A stretch of 64,000 nt of DNA from JBGCEZ01 sp045106735 (GTDB taxonomy: Bacteria > Planctomycetota > Phycisphaerae > Phycisphaerales > SM1A02). The stretch's first letter is position 1; every line of letters starts with the position of its first letter. The DNA lies in contig JBGCEZ010000020.1 in assembly GCA_045106735.1 (NCBI GenBank), forward strand, positions 1-64,000, in the 5' to 3' direction. The notes below the pieces were generated by a model. That model had not been told where the DNA came from, did not search any database, and saw nothing but the letters and a program-made list of their open reading frames with translations. Shown piece by piece: positions 54,447 through 63,366 of this stretch. Position numbers and translations under genes: made by a program.

Positions 54447-55618
54447 GCCACGCGGTCCAAGGGCACGGGGCGGAGCGACTGATCGGCGACGGGGGCGTGT
54501 CCCGGCAAGGCCGCGACCGCGCGGTGGTACGCGGGACTGCGCACCGCGGCGAGCAAGGCGATGAGGCGATCGTCGCCCAGTGTTTCCCGCCGCACGCACC
54601 ACTCGTACGGTTCGCGGTGGACCGTCAGGAAACCCAGTTCGGCGTCCTCGGCCGCGAGACGAACGCACGGGCCGGCGTCGGCCCACCCGCCACGAACCGC
54701 CGCGACGACTCCGGCGTGGTCGCGCGCGACATGTGGCAGCTCGGGTGTGCGGCCGAGCACGGCGCTGAGCGTCAACGCTGCACCGGACCCTGGATCGCGG
54801 CCAATCCACCGAAGGCTTGCCCGGGCGGCGCCGGCGGCGCTGCGAATACGCCGTCGCGGGTCGATGGCCAGGCCACAGTCCCACTCGACCGTGGGGAGCA
54901 GGCAATACGCGTCGTCATCGATGGATTCCGAGGGCGCGCCATCGGTCACGGAGCGGCCCAGGAGGGTGCCAACCGCGCGGGCGTTCGCGTCCATTCCGTC
55001 GATCGCCTCCGGGCCGGCGAGGTGGGTGCCAGCTGCGTGGACCATCGATCGTTGCAGGAGGTCGAGCCCGCGGCCGCTGGAGCGTTCGAGGCAGAGAACG
55101 CGCACTCCCGATTCGGCTTCGATGCGGGCGGCGAGTATTCCGGCTGCGGGGTCGCAGCCGGCCAGCACCAGGGTGGTGCGGGCTCGGGCTTGCATGGCCG
55201 GATCAGGACCCGTTTCTGTCGTCTTGCGGTCGCCGGCCGTTCCGACGCCATCGTGTTCCATCACGCCACGTGGGCCCGGCTCGGTCGGAATCCGTATCCA
55301 GTGGCCGCCGATTTCCGCCCACCAGAACCGGACCGATCGGCCGATGGGCGGCGGGCGGAACCAACGCCAGGCGCTTGGCTCGTCGACGGGGTCGCCGGAG
55401 CCAGCCAGTCGAAAGAGCGATTCGACGCGGGTGCCGAGGGCGGCGGCCAGGGCCAGGGCCGCGGCGGTCGACGGGCTGACCCGGCCCGCTTCAATCGCCC
55501 CCACGCCGGCCCGCGAAAGGCCAGCCCGCCGGGCGAGTTCGGCTTGCGTCCAGCCGGCTCGCTGCCGGGCGCGGCGGACGCGGACTTCGAGGCCCTCAAC
55601 TGGTTCGGGATGATCCAT
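54416..55618 (-). CDS. XRE-family regulator with periplasmic-binding-like domain (molybdate locus)
   Basis: A 400-residue protein. The start is the ATG of MDHPEPVEGLEVRVR; the open frame beyond it overlaps modA antisense and is not protein-like. An XRE HTH is at residues about 17-57 (WTQAELARRAGLSRAGVGAIEAG). A C-terminal PBP-like (PF12727-type) domain begins around TTLVLAGCDPAAGIL and includes VHAAGTHLAGPEAID. This domain occurs in regulators that sense molybdate or tungstate. It is divergent from modABC across 67 bp containing a palindrome, so it probably represses or activates molybdate uptake. Confidence 0.85.
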   Translation of the reverse strand: MDHPEPVEGLEVRVRRARQRAGWTQAELARRAGLSRAGVGAIEAGRVSPSTAAALALAAALGTRVESLFRLAGSGDPVDEPSAWRWFRPPPIGRSVRFWWAEIGGHWIRIPTEPGPRGVMEHDGVGTAGDRKTTETGPDPAMQARARTTLVLAGCDPAAGILAARIEAESGVRVLCLERSSGRGLDLLQRSMVHAAGTHLAGPEAIDGMDANARAVGTLLGRSVTDGAPSESIDDDAYCLLPTVEWDCGLAIDPRRRIRSAAGAARASLRWIGRDPGSGAALTLSAVLGRTPELPHVARDHAGVVAAVRGGWADAGPCVRLAAEDAELGFLTVHREPYEWCVRRETLGDDRLIALLAAVRSPAYHRAVAALPGHAPVADQSLRPVPLDRVAQSSPVADPK

Positions 55619-55627
55619 GATCCGAGC

Positions 55628-55642
55628 ATCGTACGCTACGAT
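55628..55642. promoter_or_regulatory. Palindrome in the mod divergent promoter region
   Basis: ATCGTA-CGC-TACGAT, perfect 6-bp arms, 9 bp upstream of the XRE regulator start and 43 bp upstream of modA. Good candidate operator for the regulator. Confidence 0.6.
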
Positions 55643-55685
55643 CGTGGCCACGCCACGCCGCTTGTGTGGGAAGGAGGACCGGTCC

Positions 55686-56756
55686 ATGCCGCGGCCGACG
55701 CACCAACTGATGACTCGGGCGCCGCTGCGGCTCCGGTCGGGGCTCTGGTCCGGGCTGCGGTCTGGGCTTCGGTCCGGGCGTTCGTCCGGGCATTCGTCCG
55801 GGCTTTCGTCCGGGCCTCGGCGCGCGCTGTGGCCGGGATCGCGGATGGCCGCGGTGATGTTCCTCGTGGCCGGCGTGGCCAGCGTGGCCGCCAGCGGATT
55901 GGCGGGCTGCGAGCGTGTGGCGGGCCGCCGCGGGGTGGCGGCGAACACCGCGGTCGCTGACCGTGCGTCCGAGCCGATCGTTTTGCTGGCCGCGTCGAAC
56001 CTCGGGCCCGCCGCCCGGGAAGTGGCGGCGCTGTGGACCCAGCACACCGGGCAGCCGGTGGACGTCAGCGTGGCCGGCACCAACGTGCTGGCGAACCAGT
56101 TGCTGGCCGGGCTGTCGGCCGACGTCTTGATCGCGGCCGACGAAGCCTGGATGGACGAACTCGCAGATCGCGGCCGAGTGGTGGACGTGCGCCCGCTGGC
56201 CGGCAACGCGATGGTCGTGGTGGTGCCGGCCGACGGCGTGGACGCCTCGGGCGAGCCACGCGCGGCCGCCAGTGCCACGGACGTGGACCACGTGGACGGC
56301 GCCGACGGCGTGGACAACGCCCACGACGCGCAGGATGCCATCGCCGCGCTGGCCGGCGACCATGTACGCCGCGTTGGGCTTGCCGGTCCGTCGGTACCCG
56401 CGGGGCGATACGCCGAAGCGATGCTGCGCGCTGCCGGCGTGTTCGAAACGCTTGAAGTCAAGAATGCCATCGTCCGTGGGCCGAACGTGCGAACGGTCTT
56501 GCGGTACGTCGCCAGCGGTGCGGTCGACGCGGGTGTGGTCTACGCGAGTGACGCCCGTGGCGAGTCGAGGGTGCGCGTCGTGGCCGTCGGCCCAACCATC
56601 CCGGGGCCGCCCATCATCATGCCGTCAGCGCTCGTGCGCACGGCGGCCGATCGTTCCGCCGCTCGCGAGTTCCACGCGTTCTTGCACGGGCCCGACGCTT
56701 GGCGGGTGTTCGCGGCACATGGCTACCGACGTCCGCCCGGCGGATCGACACCGTGA
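55686..56756 (+). CDS. modA: Molybdate ABC transporter substrate-binding lipoprotein
   Basis: A 356-residue protein; GGAAGGAGG precedes the ATG. The N-terminus is unusual: an R-S-G-L repeat (12-bp DNA unit, 55731-55820) before the hydrophobic signal and lipobox (SGLAGC). The binding domain has the ModA features IVLLAASNLGPAAREVA, VSVAGTNVLANQLLAG (usually GSS/GAS at this place), ADVLIAADEAWMDEL and RYVASGAVDAGVVYASD. A low-complexity Asp/Ala/His insertion (about residues 190-218, TDVDHVDGADGVDNAHDA) sits mid-domain. It delivers molybdate or tungstate to ModB. The stop overlaps the modB start (GTGA). Confidence 0.85.
   Translation: MPRPTHQLMTRAPLRLRSGLWSGLRSGLRSGRSSGHSSGLSSGPRRALWPGSRMAAVMFLVAGVASVAASGLAGCERVAGRRGVAANTAVADRASEPIVLLAASNLGPAAREVAALWTQHTGQPVDVSVAGTNVLANQLLAGLSADVLIAADEAWMDELADRGRVVDVRPLAGNAMVVVVPADGVDASGEPRAAASATDVDHVDGADGVDNAHDAQDAIAALAGDHVRRVGLAGPSVPAGRYAEAMLRAAGVFETLEVKNAIVRGPNVRTVLRYVASGAVDAGVVYASDARGESRVRVVAVGPTIPGPPIIMPSALVRTAADRSAAREFHAFLHGPDAWRVFAAHGYRRPPGGSTP
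55731..55820 (+). repeat. Degenerate 12-bp tandem repeat in the modA N-terminus
   Basis: About seven units close to GGTCCGGGCTTC, encoding R-S-G-L/S-S-G steps before the signal peptide hydrophobic core. Confidence 0.85.
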
Positions 56757-57643
56757 GTGCTGGTCTGGCCGTCTCATCGGGCGAATGGGACGCACTGCGC
56801 CTGAGCCTGCTCGTGGCGGCCAGTGCGGCGGCCCTGTGTCTTGGCCCGGGCGTGTTCCTCGGATGGCTGTTGGCTCGGCGGCGATTCCGAGGACGGGCGG
56901 TGGTGGAGACCCTGGTCGGATTGCCTCTGGTCTTGCCGCCGGTGGTGACTGGCTGGCTGCTGCTGACGCTCTTCAGTCCGGGCGGAATGGTCGGCCGATT
57001 CTTCGAAGACCAACTCGGATTGCGCATCGTCTTTACGTGGCGCGGGGCGGCGATTGCCGCGGCCGTGGTGGCGTTTCCGCTGCTTGTTCGTTCGGTCCGG
57101 ACGGCCTTCGCCGCCGTCGATCCCCGGCTTGAAGCCGCGGCCCGAACCCTTGGCGCGAGTGAGTGGCGCGTCTTCGCTGCCGTGAGTCTGCCGTTGGCGC
57201 GTGGCGGCGTCATCGGAGGAATGGCCTTGGCGTTCGCCCGGGCGTTCGGCGAGTTCGGGGCGACGATCATGATCGCGGGCAGCATTCCGGGGCGGAGCCA
57301 GACCGTGCCGCTCGCGATCTACGACGCATTGCAGTCGCCGGGTGGCGATGCGTTGGTGCTGCGCTTGGTCGGCATCTCGGTCGCCGTTGCCGCTGCGGCC
57401 CTGATCGTTGCCAATCGATTGGAAGCCCGGGCCGGACGTTGGGTGGATGCGTCGACGACCGGTGGCGCCGGGAACAGGCGTGGCGACGACACTGGACTCG
57501 GCGAGGGCGAAGGCGACGACGACCAGCTCGGCGAGCGCGATGGTGTGGGCCGTGACGGGGGACGCCGTTCGGCACGACCGTCGGGCGGCGTCGAACTCGT
57601 CGGCGGCGCTCCCGATGATTCGCCGATCGGGGGCCAACCGTGA
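56753..57643 (+). CDS. modB: Molybdate ABC transporter permease
   Basis: A 296-residue permease. GTG start overlaps the modA stop (GTGA, 56753-56756). About five to six membrane spans (LSLLVAASAAALCLGPGVFLGWLLA in pieces: SLLVAASAAALCLGPGVF) and the EAA-type loop GASEWRVFAAVSLPLARGG followed by FARAFGEFGATIMIAG, the ModB hallmark. The last 65 residues are a charged Gly/Asp-rich cytoplasmic tail not usual for ModB. The stop overlaps the modC start (GTGA, 57640-57643), so modABC is translationally coupled throughout. Confidence 0.9.
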   Translation: MSAGLAVSSGEWDALRLSLLVAASAAALCLGPGVFLGWLLARRRFRGRAVVETLVGLPLVLPPVVTGWLLLTLFSPGGMVGRFFEDQLGLRIVFTWRGAAIAAAVVAFPLLVRSVRTAFAAVDPRLEAAARTLGASEWRVFAAVSLPLARGGVIGGMALAFARAFGEFGATIMIAGSIPGRSQTVPLAIYDALQSPGGDALVLRLVGISVAVAAAALIVANRLEARAGRWVDASTTGGAGNRRGDDTGLGEGEGDDDQLGERDGVGRDGGRRSARPSGGVELVGGAPDDSPIGGQP

Positions 57644-58458
57644 CGCCCGAGCGCGAGCTTCATCTTGACGTGGAAGGTGTGGTCGGGCGTCCGGTGCGCA
57701 TGCGGGTGGACGTGCGCGTTGGGCCCGGAATCACGCTGGTCCACGGTGCGTCGGGCGCGGGCAAGACAACGTTGCTCGAACTCGTCGCCGGGCTCGTGCG
57801 GCCGGCGGCGGGCCGAATCCAGTGCGGCAATGCGGTCTGGTCCGATGCATCCACCGGCCGGTTCGTGCCGCCGGCCCATCGCGGCGTCGGACTGGCCTTT
57901 CAAGACCATCGCCTGCTGCCGCACCGGACGGTCCGTGGGAACCTTCGGTTCGCGAGCCGATTTGGAAGTCGCTGGGGCCGAGGCTGGAGGCGCCGTGGCC
58001 CCGATCGCCGTGGAGCGATTCGCGGCAGTGCGCGGGGCGCGGCCGGCATCGCCTCCGAGACGCAGGTGGTCGAGGCCCTCGGCATCGGCCCGCTGATGGA
58101 TCGCTTGCCGCGTTCGTTGAGCGGCGGGCAGCAGCGACGCGTCGGCATCGCCCGGGCGATGCTCCGTGACCCCGATGTGCTTTTGCTCGACGAGCCCTGG
58201 GCGGGGCTCGATCCCAGTCGACGTGACCAAACCGCGGCGTTCGTCGCGGAGTGGGTCGCCGCGCGGGAGATTCCGACGATCGTCGTCACGCACGATCCGC
58301 CGCCCGGCGGCGATGCCTGGGGCCGCCGATGGACGCTCCGGCAAGTGGGCGCGGCGGCACCATCGCCGAGTGCGACGGAGCGTGTTGTGGGTGCGGGTGC
58401 GGGTGCGGCACGTCGTCCGCCGGCGGAGCAGCCCGCAGTGGATGGGCCGGCCGGTTGA
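57640..58458 (+). CDS. modC: Molybdate ABC transporter ATP-binding protein, short form
   Basis: A 272-residue ATPase. Walker A HGASGAGKTTLLE, Q-loop GLAFQDHRLLPHRTV, signature SLSGGQQRRVGIARA, Walker B VLLLDEPWAGLDP and switch VVTHDPP. It lacks the C-terminal molybdate-binding MOBE/TOBE domain of standard ModC (about 350 residues); regulation by molybdate may lie in the XRE regulator instead. An Arg/Gly-rich insertion (RWGRGWRRRGPDRRG) sits between Q-loop and signature. The tail is a low-complexity Ala/Gly stretch. GTG start overlaps the modB stop. Confidence 0.85.
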   Translation: MTPERELHLDVEGVVGRPVRMRVDVRVGPGITLVHGASGAGKTTLLELVAGLVRPAAGRIQCGNAVWSDASTGRFVPPAHRGVGLAFQDHRLLPHRTVRGNLRFASRFGSRWGRGWRRRGPDRRGAIRGSARGAAGIASETQVVEALGIGPLMDRLPRSLSGGQQRRVGIARAMLRDPDVLLLDEPWAGLDPSRRDQTAAFVAEWVAAREIPTIVVTHDPPPGGDAWGRRWTLRQVGAAAPSPSATERVVGAGAGAARRPPAEQPAVDGPAG

Positions 58459-58559
58459 CCAGTTTGAAACCACTGGCGCCTCGGCCAGCTGGCCCGCCGA
58501 TGGGCGAGGAGTCAGCCGACGGGTGAGCTGGCGATGGGCGTGGGCTCGGGCTCGGGCGA

Positions 58560-61370
58560 TCAGTCTCGACGCATCGGTCCGCACGCCTCGAACGCCCGTT
58601 CGATCGCGTCGATGGCCAGATCGACTTCTTCGGCCCCGATCACCAGCGGCGGCTTGATCTTGAGCACGTTGTGGGCGGGGCCGTCCACGCTGAGCAAGAC
58701 GCCGGACTCGCGGGCGTGATTGACGATCGCGTGGGCCAGCGCGGGATGCGGCCGGCGGGCATCGCGATCGTGCACCAATTCGACGCCAAGGAACAAGCCC
58801 GCGCCGCGGACGTCGCCGATCGTCGGGAAGCGGCGCATCAGTGCTTCGAAGCCCTCGCGGAAACGGGTGCCCATCGCTGCGGCATTGGCTTGGAGGCCCT
58901 CGTCGTGGATCACATCGAGGACCGCGAGACCGATCGCGCACGAGACGGGATTGCCGCCGAAGGTGGAGAAGTACTCCATGCCGTTGTCGAATGCATCGGC
59001 GAGAGCGCGGGTGGTGACCACGGCGGCCATCGGATGGCCATTGCCAATCGGTTTGCCCATCGTCACGACATCGGGCTGCACCGACTGTGTTTCGAACGAC
59101 CAGAAGTGGCTGCCGACGCGGCCGAAACCAGTCTGCACCTCGTCGGCGATGGTGAAGCCGTCCCGGGATCGAACGGCATCGTGTACCCCGGCGAGCCAGC
59201 CAGCTGGCGGCACGATTTGTCCGCCGCAGCCGGGCATCGTCTCGCCGATGAATCCGGCCAGACCGGCTCCGGCGGATTCGAGCCGGTCGATGGCGGCGAG
59301 GGTGTGGGCGGCATCGCAAGGATCCGACGCTGCGTCGCCCCGGTACGTATCGGGCAACGGAATGAGTTCGGTGTCAACGGGGCGCCCGAGGCCGCCGCGG
59401 GCGTTGAACTTGTAGCTGCTGACATCGATCGTGGCGGCGGTTGAACCGTGGTATCCGGTTGCCACGGCGACCATGCCGCGCTGGCCGGTCGCGACCCGAA
59501 GAAGCCGCAGGGCAAGTTCGTTCGCTTCGCTGCCGGAGTTGACGAAGAAGCACGTGTCGAGCGGCGACGGGAGCGTGGCGGTCAAGCGGTCGGCGTAGTC
59601 CAGGACCAACGGGTGCAGGTATCGCGTATTCGTGTTGAGAACCGCCATCTGCCGTCGGCCGGCGTCGACCACCCGCGGATGGGCATGTCCCACGTGGCAG
59701 ACATTGTTGACGCAATCGAGAAAGGGGCGGCCGGTTTCGTCGTAGAGCCAGGCGCCAGCGCCACGCAGAATCGTCAGCGGCCGGTCATAGGCCACGCTCA
59801 ATGAGCGACCGAGGGTGGATCGCCGGCGAGCCAGAAGGTCTCGGGTCATGGGCGACGCGGGGGCCGGCTCTAGCGGCGGCACCGGAGTCGTGGCGGGGCG
59901 CAGAGCGGTTGCGGCATCCGTTGCGGCCAGGGTGTCGGCCGCGTGGGGCGGGGCTGGCGTGTCCGGCAGGTTCGCCATGTCCGGGATGTCGGGAGCGTCC
60001 GGCATGCCGGGAACGTTCGGCACATCGGGCGCGTCGGGCGCGTTCGTCGCTGGCGCGCTGTCCGGGCCCGCACAAGCTGCAGATGCCGCGGGTGGTCCGG
60101 ATGGCAGGGCCGTGTCGATGGCCGGCTTGGGATCGGCCGGTGGCTGCGGCGGGGAAGCGCTGAGGCCCGCGGGGCCAGCCGGCGCGAGGCCCAGGGCGAT
60201 CGCGCACCACAGTGAGTCTTCGCCGCTCGCCGCCATGCGTTCGATCAAGCTCCAGGCCGGCCGGACGCTGATTTGGAGGTAGTCGTTGTCGGGATCGTGC
60301 TTGAGGCCGAGGGCGGCGGACGTCACGCTCGTCAAGAGTCGCATGGCGATCAGGCCGGGGATCGCTTGTCGTTCGGCGTCCGACAACGTCCGCTCGCTGT
60401 CGTACCCATCGAGCAGGCTCAGGGCGCACGCAGCCGGGGCGGGATCATCCATCATCGCGTACGCGCAGGCAATGGCTGGCTCCGCGGCCAGCCAGCTCGT
60501 CGACATGTCTCCGAAGTCGATGATGCCGCTGATCGGCGCGAACGGGCCTTCGGATGGTTCGTGTTGGTCGACGAGCACGTTGTAGTCGTTTGCATCGCCG
60601 TGGATGACGCCGACCGGCAGGCTGGCCAGACGTGGTGCGGTCTGGGCGTCGAAGCGGGCCACGAGTTCGCGCACCAGCCGTCGTTGGGGGCTGTCCCGAA
60701 TCTCCGATTGGTGGCGGGCGACGAAGGCCCGGCCTTGACGCAGATCCCAGCGGAACGAACGCTCGAACGCGCTGGGCTCGAGGGAGGAAAGTCGGCGGTC
60801 GATGGCGCCGAGCGTCCGGCCGAGGGCGTGCATCCACGCCGGCCGGTGGGGGCGCAGGTCAGCCAGCAGCGTGCCTTCGAGCCAGCGCAGCAAGCGGCCG
60901 TACCGAATCTCGCCGGCGATGGCGACGGCCCCGAGGCGGGAGCCCGAGGTTGTGGGAATCAGGGTCGGCACCGGCAGGGCGGCTTCGCTCGCGTGGCCGG
61001 CGACTTCCAGGTGTTGAATGGCCTTGGCCTGGGCCTCGAGGGCGGCGCGGTTCTCGGCGGCTGGGGCGATCTTGAGGACGTACCGTCGCCCGTCGGTCGA
61101 TTCGACCGCCAGGTTGTGGTCGCGCTCGCCTGGCAGTCGCCGGACACGGCCACGGACGCCCCAAACGGAAGCGAGGGCATCGGTGATCGGGGCGAGATCG
61201 CCCTGGCGCGGGGATTCGCTCGGGGGCGTGGCCGCCGCGGGGGCGGAGTCCGGCACGTTGGGGCCTTTGGATGCGGGCACGGCGCGAGGGTCCAGGCTGC
61301 CCGGTCGAATGATCGGGCCGCAAGAGGGGGCGGGCGCCGGCGAAGCCCCAGCGCTTCGTGATCCGGACAT
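58560..61370 (-). CDS. Fused APH-type kinase and class III aminotransferase-fold enzyme (predicted kinase-phospholyase)
   Basis: A 936-residue two-domain protein. The N-terminal half (about 55-410) is an APH/choline-kinase fold: HNLAVESTDGRRYVLKI, catalytic HGDANDYNVLVD and IIDFGDMS. A Pro/Asp/Ala linker of 9-bp-type repeats (about 440-480; DNA about 59955-60052) follows. The C-terminal half is a class III PLP enzyme: FVNSGSEANELALRL, GYHGSTAATIDVSSYKF, GETMPGCGG, DEVQTGFGRVG and the PLP Lys in TMGKPIGNGHP. It is closest in style to ethanolamine-phosphate and phosphohydroxylysine phospholyases (AGXT2L), whose partner kinase HYKK is APH-like. So it may phosphorylate an amino alcohol and then eliminate phosphate. 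Confidence 0.85.
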   Translation of the reverse strand: MSGSRSAGASPAPAPSCGPIIRPGSLDPRAVPASKGPNVPDSAPAAATPPSESPRQGDLAPITDALASVWGVRGRVRRLPGERDHNLAVESTDGRRYVLKIAPAAENRAALEAQAKAIQHLEVAGHASEAALPVPTLIPTTSGSRLGAVAIAGEIRYGRLLRWLEGTLLADLRPHRPAWMHALGRTLGAIDRRLSSLEPSAFERSFRWDLRQGRAFVARHQSEIRDSPQRRLVRELVARFDAQTAPRLASLPVGVIHGDANDYNVLVDQHEPSEGPFAPISGIIDFGDMSTSWLAAEPAIACAYAMMDDPAPAACALSLLDGYDSERTLSDAERQAIPGLIAMRLLTSVTSAALGLKHDPDNDYLQISVRPAWSLIERMAASGEDSLWCAIALGLAPAGPAGLSASPPQPPADPKPAIDTALPSGPPAASAACAGPDSAPATNAPDAPDVPNVPGMPDAPDIPDMANLPDTPAPPHAADTLAATDAATALRPATTPVPPLEPAPASPMTRDLLARRRSTLGRSLSVAYDRPLTILRGAGAWLYDETGRPFLDCVNNVCHVGHAHPRVVDAGRRQMAVLNTNTRYLHPLVLDYADRLTATLPSPLDTCFFVNSGSEANELALRLLRVATGQRGMVAVATGYHGSTAATIDVSSYKFNARGGLGRPVDTELIPLPDTYRGDAASDPCDAAHTLAAIDRLESAGAGLAGFIGETMPGCGGQIVPPAGWLAGVHDAVRSRDGFTIADEVQTGFGRVGSHFWSFETQSVQPDVVTMGKPIGNGHPMAAVVTTRALADAFDNGMEYFSTFGGNPVSCAIGLAVLDVIHDEGLQANAAAMGTRFREGFEALMRRFPTIGDVRGAGLFLGVELVHDRDARRPHPALAHAIVNHARESGVLLSVDGPAHNVLKIKPPLVIGAEEVDLAIDAIERAFEACGPMRRD

Positions 61371-61400
61371 CCTGCTTTCAGTTCCACCACACGATGAACG

Positions 61401-61429
61401 ATTCGCCGGCCACCTGCAAGCCGGCGAAT
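61401..61429. promoter_or_regulatory. 10-bp inverted repeat upstream of the fusion enzyme gene
   Basis: Perfect arms ATTCGCCGGC and GCCGGCGAAT with a 9-nt spacer, 31 bp upstream of the enzyme start and 86 bp upstream of the divergent XRE regulator. Likely regulator operator, or a leader hairpin on the minus strand. Confidence 0.6.
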
Positions 61430-61514
61430 GTACTTCGGCAGGACATGTGTTGTGTTAAAGTGAATTTCAGGGCCGGGGAACACCGGCTTGCCGCCGGCCT
61501 GGAGCAGTGAAACT

Positions 61515-62447
61515 GTGGCAACGACGAATGATGTTGTGTTTGAGTCTCGCCTGGGCACCCTGATCGAGGAGCAAGGCGGGGCGGTGGTGCGTCGGCGGAT
61601 TTCCGAGTCGTTGCAGATTTCTGCGTCCACGCTCTCGCAATACGTTCGCGGCACGACGCGGCCGAGCTTCGAGCGGCTGATCGGACTGGCCGACGTCCTG
61701 GAAGTGTCCCTCGACGACCTGGTATTCGGCCGCCCCGCGCCGTCAATCGAACCGGCCGAGGCCGCGGCATTTGACGCGATGTGGGATCGCCGGCTCGGGC
61801 GACTCGAGCGTCGGGCGGATACGCGGACCGCTCTGATTCAGCGGGTCGCGCGCCGATTGGCCGACCGCATCTCGACCGAGGTGGATGATGCGCGGACAGG
61901 ACGGGCGCACCCGGGGCTCATCGCCGACGAAGAGAACCTCATCCTTGAGTCGTACTGTTTGCACACGCGCACGGTTGGGCTGCGATTGGACTACTTGGTC
62001 GAGTCCGATCCCGGTCGCGAGCCGGCCGCCGGGCGGTTTCTCCAAACCGTGGCCCGGAACATCGGTGAGGGTCGCGCGTATTCGTTCGTGCTCATCGAGC
62101 GCGACGACGTGGACTGGAGCCGCATTGTCAACGACCTGCGTCGACTGCTCCGCGAGGTTGGCGGATTGCCGCGCAGTGCCATCGCTCGCACGCGCTTCCG
62201 CGTGACGTCTCTGCCGATCGCCACCGCCCACGTGATCTATGAGCTCGACGTGGCGTCCATGCGACGAGAAGAGCCTTTCCTGTATGACATGATCGCTGGC
62301 TCGTGCACCGCCGATGGGCACATCGGGGCGATGCAGCCTTCGTTCACCACGTTCGGCGCGGACGTGCTCATGGCGCGGGATCAGCTTGCCCACGCCCGGC
62401 GGTGCTTCGATCGCATCGATCGCTCCCGGACGACGCAAACCCTTTGA
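61515..62447 (+). CDS. XRE-family regulator divergent from the kinase-phospholyase gene
   Basis: A 310-residue protein. GTG start with GGAG 10 bp upstream. The XRE HTH is at residues about 20-75 (ISESLQISASTLSQYVRG, RPSFERLIGLADVLEVS). The remaining 230 residues have a helical region and a mixed alpha/beta domain (RAYSFVLIERDDVDW, AHVIYELDVASM) that I cannot assign. It is divergent from the fusion enzyme gene with an inverted repeat between them, so it probably senses the substrate or product of that pathway. Confidence 0.78.
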   Translation: MATTNDVVFESRLGTLIEEQGGAVVRRRISESLQISASTLSQYVRGTTRPSFERLIGLADVLEVSLDDLVFGRPAPSIEPAEAAAFDAMWDRRLGRLERRADTRTALIQRVARRLADRISTEVDDARTGRAHPGLIADEENLILESYCLHTRTVGLRLDYLVESDPGREPAAGRFLQTVARNIGEGRAYSFVLIERDDVDWSRIVNDLRRLLREVGGLPRSAIARTRFRVTSLPIATAHVIYELDVASMRREEPFLYDMIAGSCTADGHIGAMQPSFTTFGADVLMARDQLAHARRCFDRIDRSRTTQTL

Positions 62448-62508
62448 CGGTCGCCGCTGGCTGGTGGATCGTGCGCGCAAGTCTTGCTGGCGCGGCCATC
62501 CACGAAAG

Positions 62509-62542
62509 CGGCCCGCGATTGCCAAAGGCAGATCGCGGGCCG
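62509..62542. terminator. Bidirectional hairpin terminator
   Basis: Arms CGGCCCGCGAT and ATCGCGGGCCG (11 bp), with inner TGCC/GGCA pairing and AAA loop. It lies between the XRE gene (plus) and the second RRM gene (minus), with TTC-rich sequence on both exits. Confidence 0.8.
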
Positions 62543-62575
62543 TTCATGTTCGTGTTTCCAGCGGTCGGAAGGGGC

Positions 62576-62962
62576 TTACCAGCCGCCGCGGTCTCCACCG
62601 CCGCCGCCGCCACCGCCGCCGTAGCCACCGCCACCACCGCCGCCGCCGCGATAGCCACCGCCACCACCACCGCCGCCGCCGCGGTAGCCACCGCCGCCAC
62701 CGCCGCCGCCGGGACGATCGCCCTTGGGCCGGGCTTCATTGACGCGGAGCTGGCGGCCGCCAACTTCCTGGCCGTCGATTTCGCCAATGGCGTTGCGGCC
62801 GGCGTCGTCGTCACGCATTTCGACGAAGCCGAAGCCGCGCGGGCGGCCGGTCTCGCGATCGGTGATCAGGGCGACGTCCGTGACTTCGCCGTGTTGCGAG
62901 AACAGGTCACGCACTTCGTCTTCGGTCGTATCAAAGCTCAGATTGCCAACGTAGATCTTCAC
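62576..62962 (-). CDS. Gly-rich RNA-binding protein (single RRM, second copy)
   Basis: A 128-residue protein. The RRM fills residues 1-78 (RNP2 KIYVGNLSFDTT, RNP1 RGFGFVEM) and is clearly paralogous to the protein at 30041-30337; about the first dozen residues are identical. The tail is longer: three R/Y-G-G blocks of 8-9 glycines, ending in GGGDRGGW. The DNA of the tail is a simple GGC/GGT repeat (about 62580-62720). It is likely an RNA chaperone of the cold-shock or stress type. Confidence 0.92.
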   Translation of the reverse strand: MKIYVGNLSFDTTEDEVRDLFSQHGEVTDVALITDRETGRPRGFGFVEMRDDDAGRNAIGEIDGQEVGGRQLRVNEARPKGDRPGGGGGGGGYRGGGGGGGGGYRGGGGGGGGYGGGGGGGGGDRGGW

Positions 62963-63366
62963 GTCTCGATCCAGATCCCCGAAGGTGGCGCCGAACGGGA
63001 TCCTCGGGAACGAGATCTGCGTCGGGTACGCGAGTGGCCGACCCGTGCCATGCCCACATGCGATTCTGCTCGTACAGAAAAATGCTAAACGATCCGCCGG
63101 GGGATTGCCAATATCGAGCGGAAGACGCGGGGGGCGAAGTTCCGCGATCTCGGGCGGTCATTGGTAGCATCGCGGCCCGTGTTCGCTTCATCGCGAAGAA
63201 CACCGGCCCGGACGCATTCAGGGAAAGCACCTGATCCGGCGGCCACCGTGACTTCGCCGGAGCCGTGCGATTCGGTGGGCACGCGGCTCGCCGCTCACGG
63301 CGGCTGTTTCCCCCGGGCGCTCTCGTCGGCCATGCATTGGTTGACGGAGCCGAGAGCGGAGTCCTC
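62963..63366. other. Intergenic region between divergent genes
   Basis: 404 bp between the second RRM gene (minus) and a membrane protein gene (plus). Around 63068-63115 there is AT-rich sequence (on the minus strand TTTAGCATTTTTCTG) that could be the RRM promoter, with TTGGCA 17 bp further upstream. No gene is seen. Confidence 0.4.

Noticed and set aside
55619..56470. Minus-strand extension of the XRE regulator frame
   Set aside because: It is antisense to modA and rich in Ser/Ala/Arg; the HTH begins only after the ATG at 55618, so the shorter gene is the real one.
62580..62720. GGC/GGT repeat mistaken for a possible CRISPR or satellite array
   Set aside because: It encodes the Gly-rich tail of the RRM protein and has no spacer structure.
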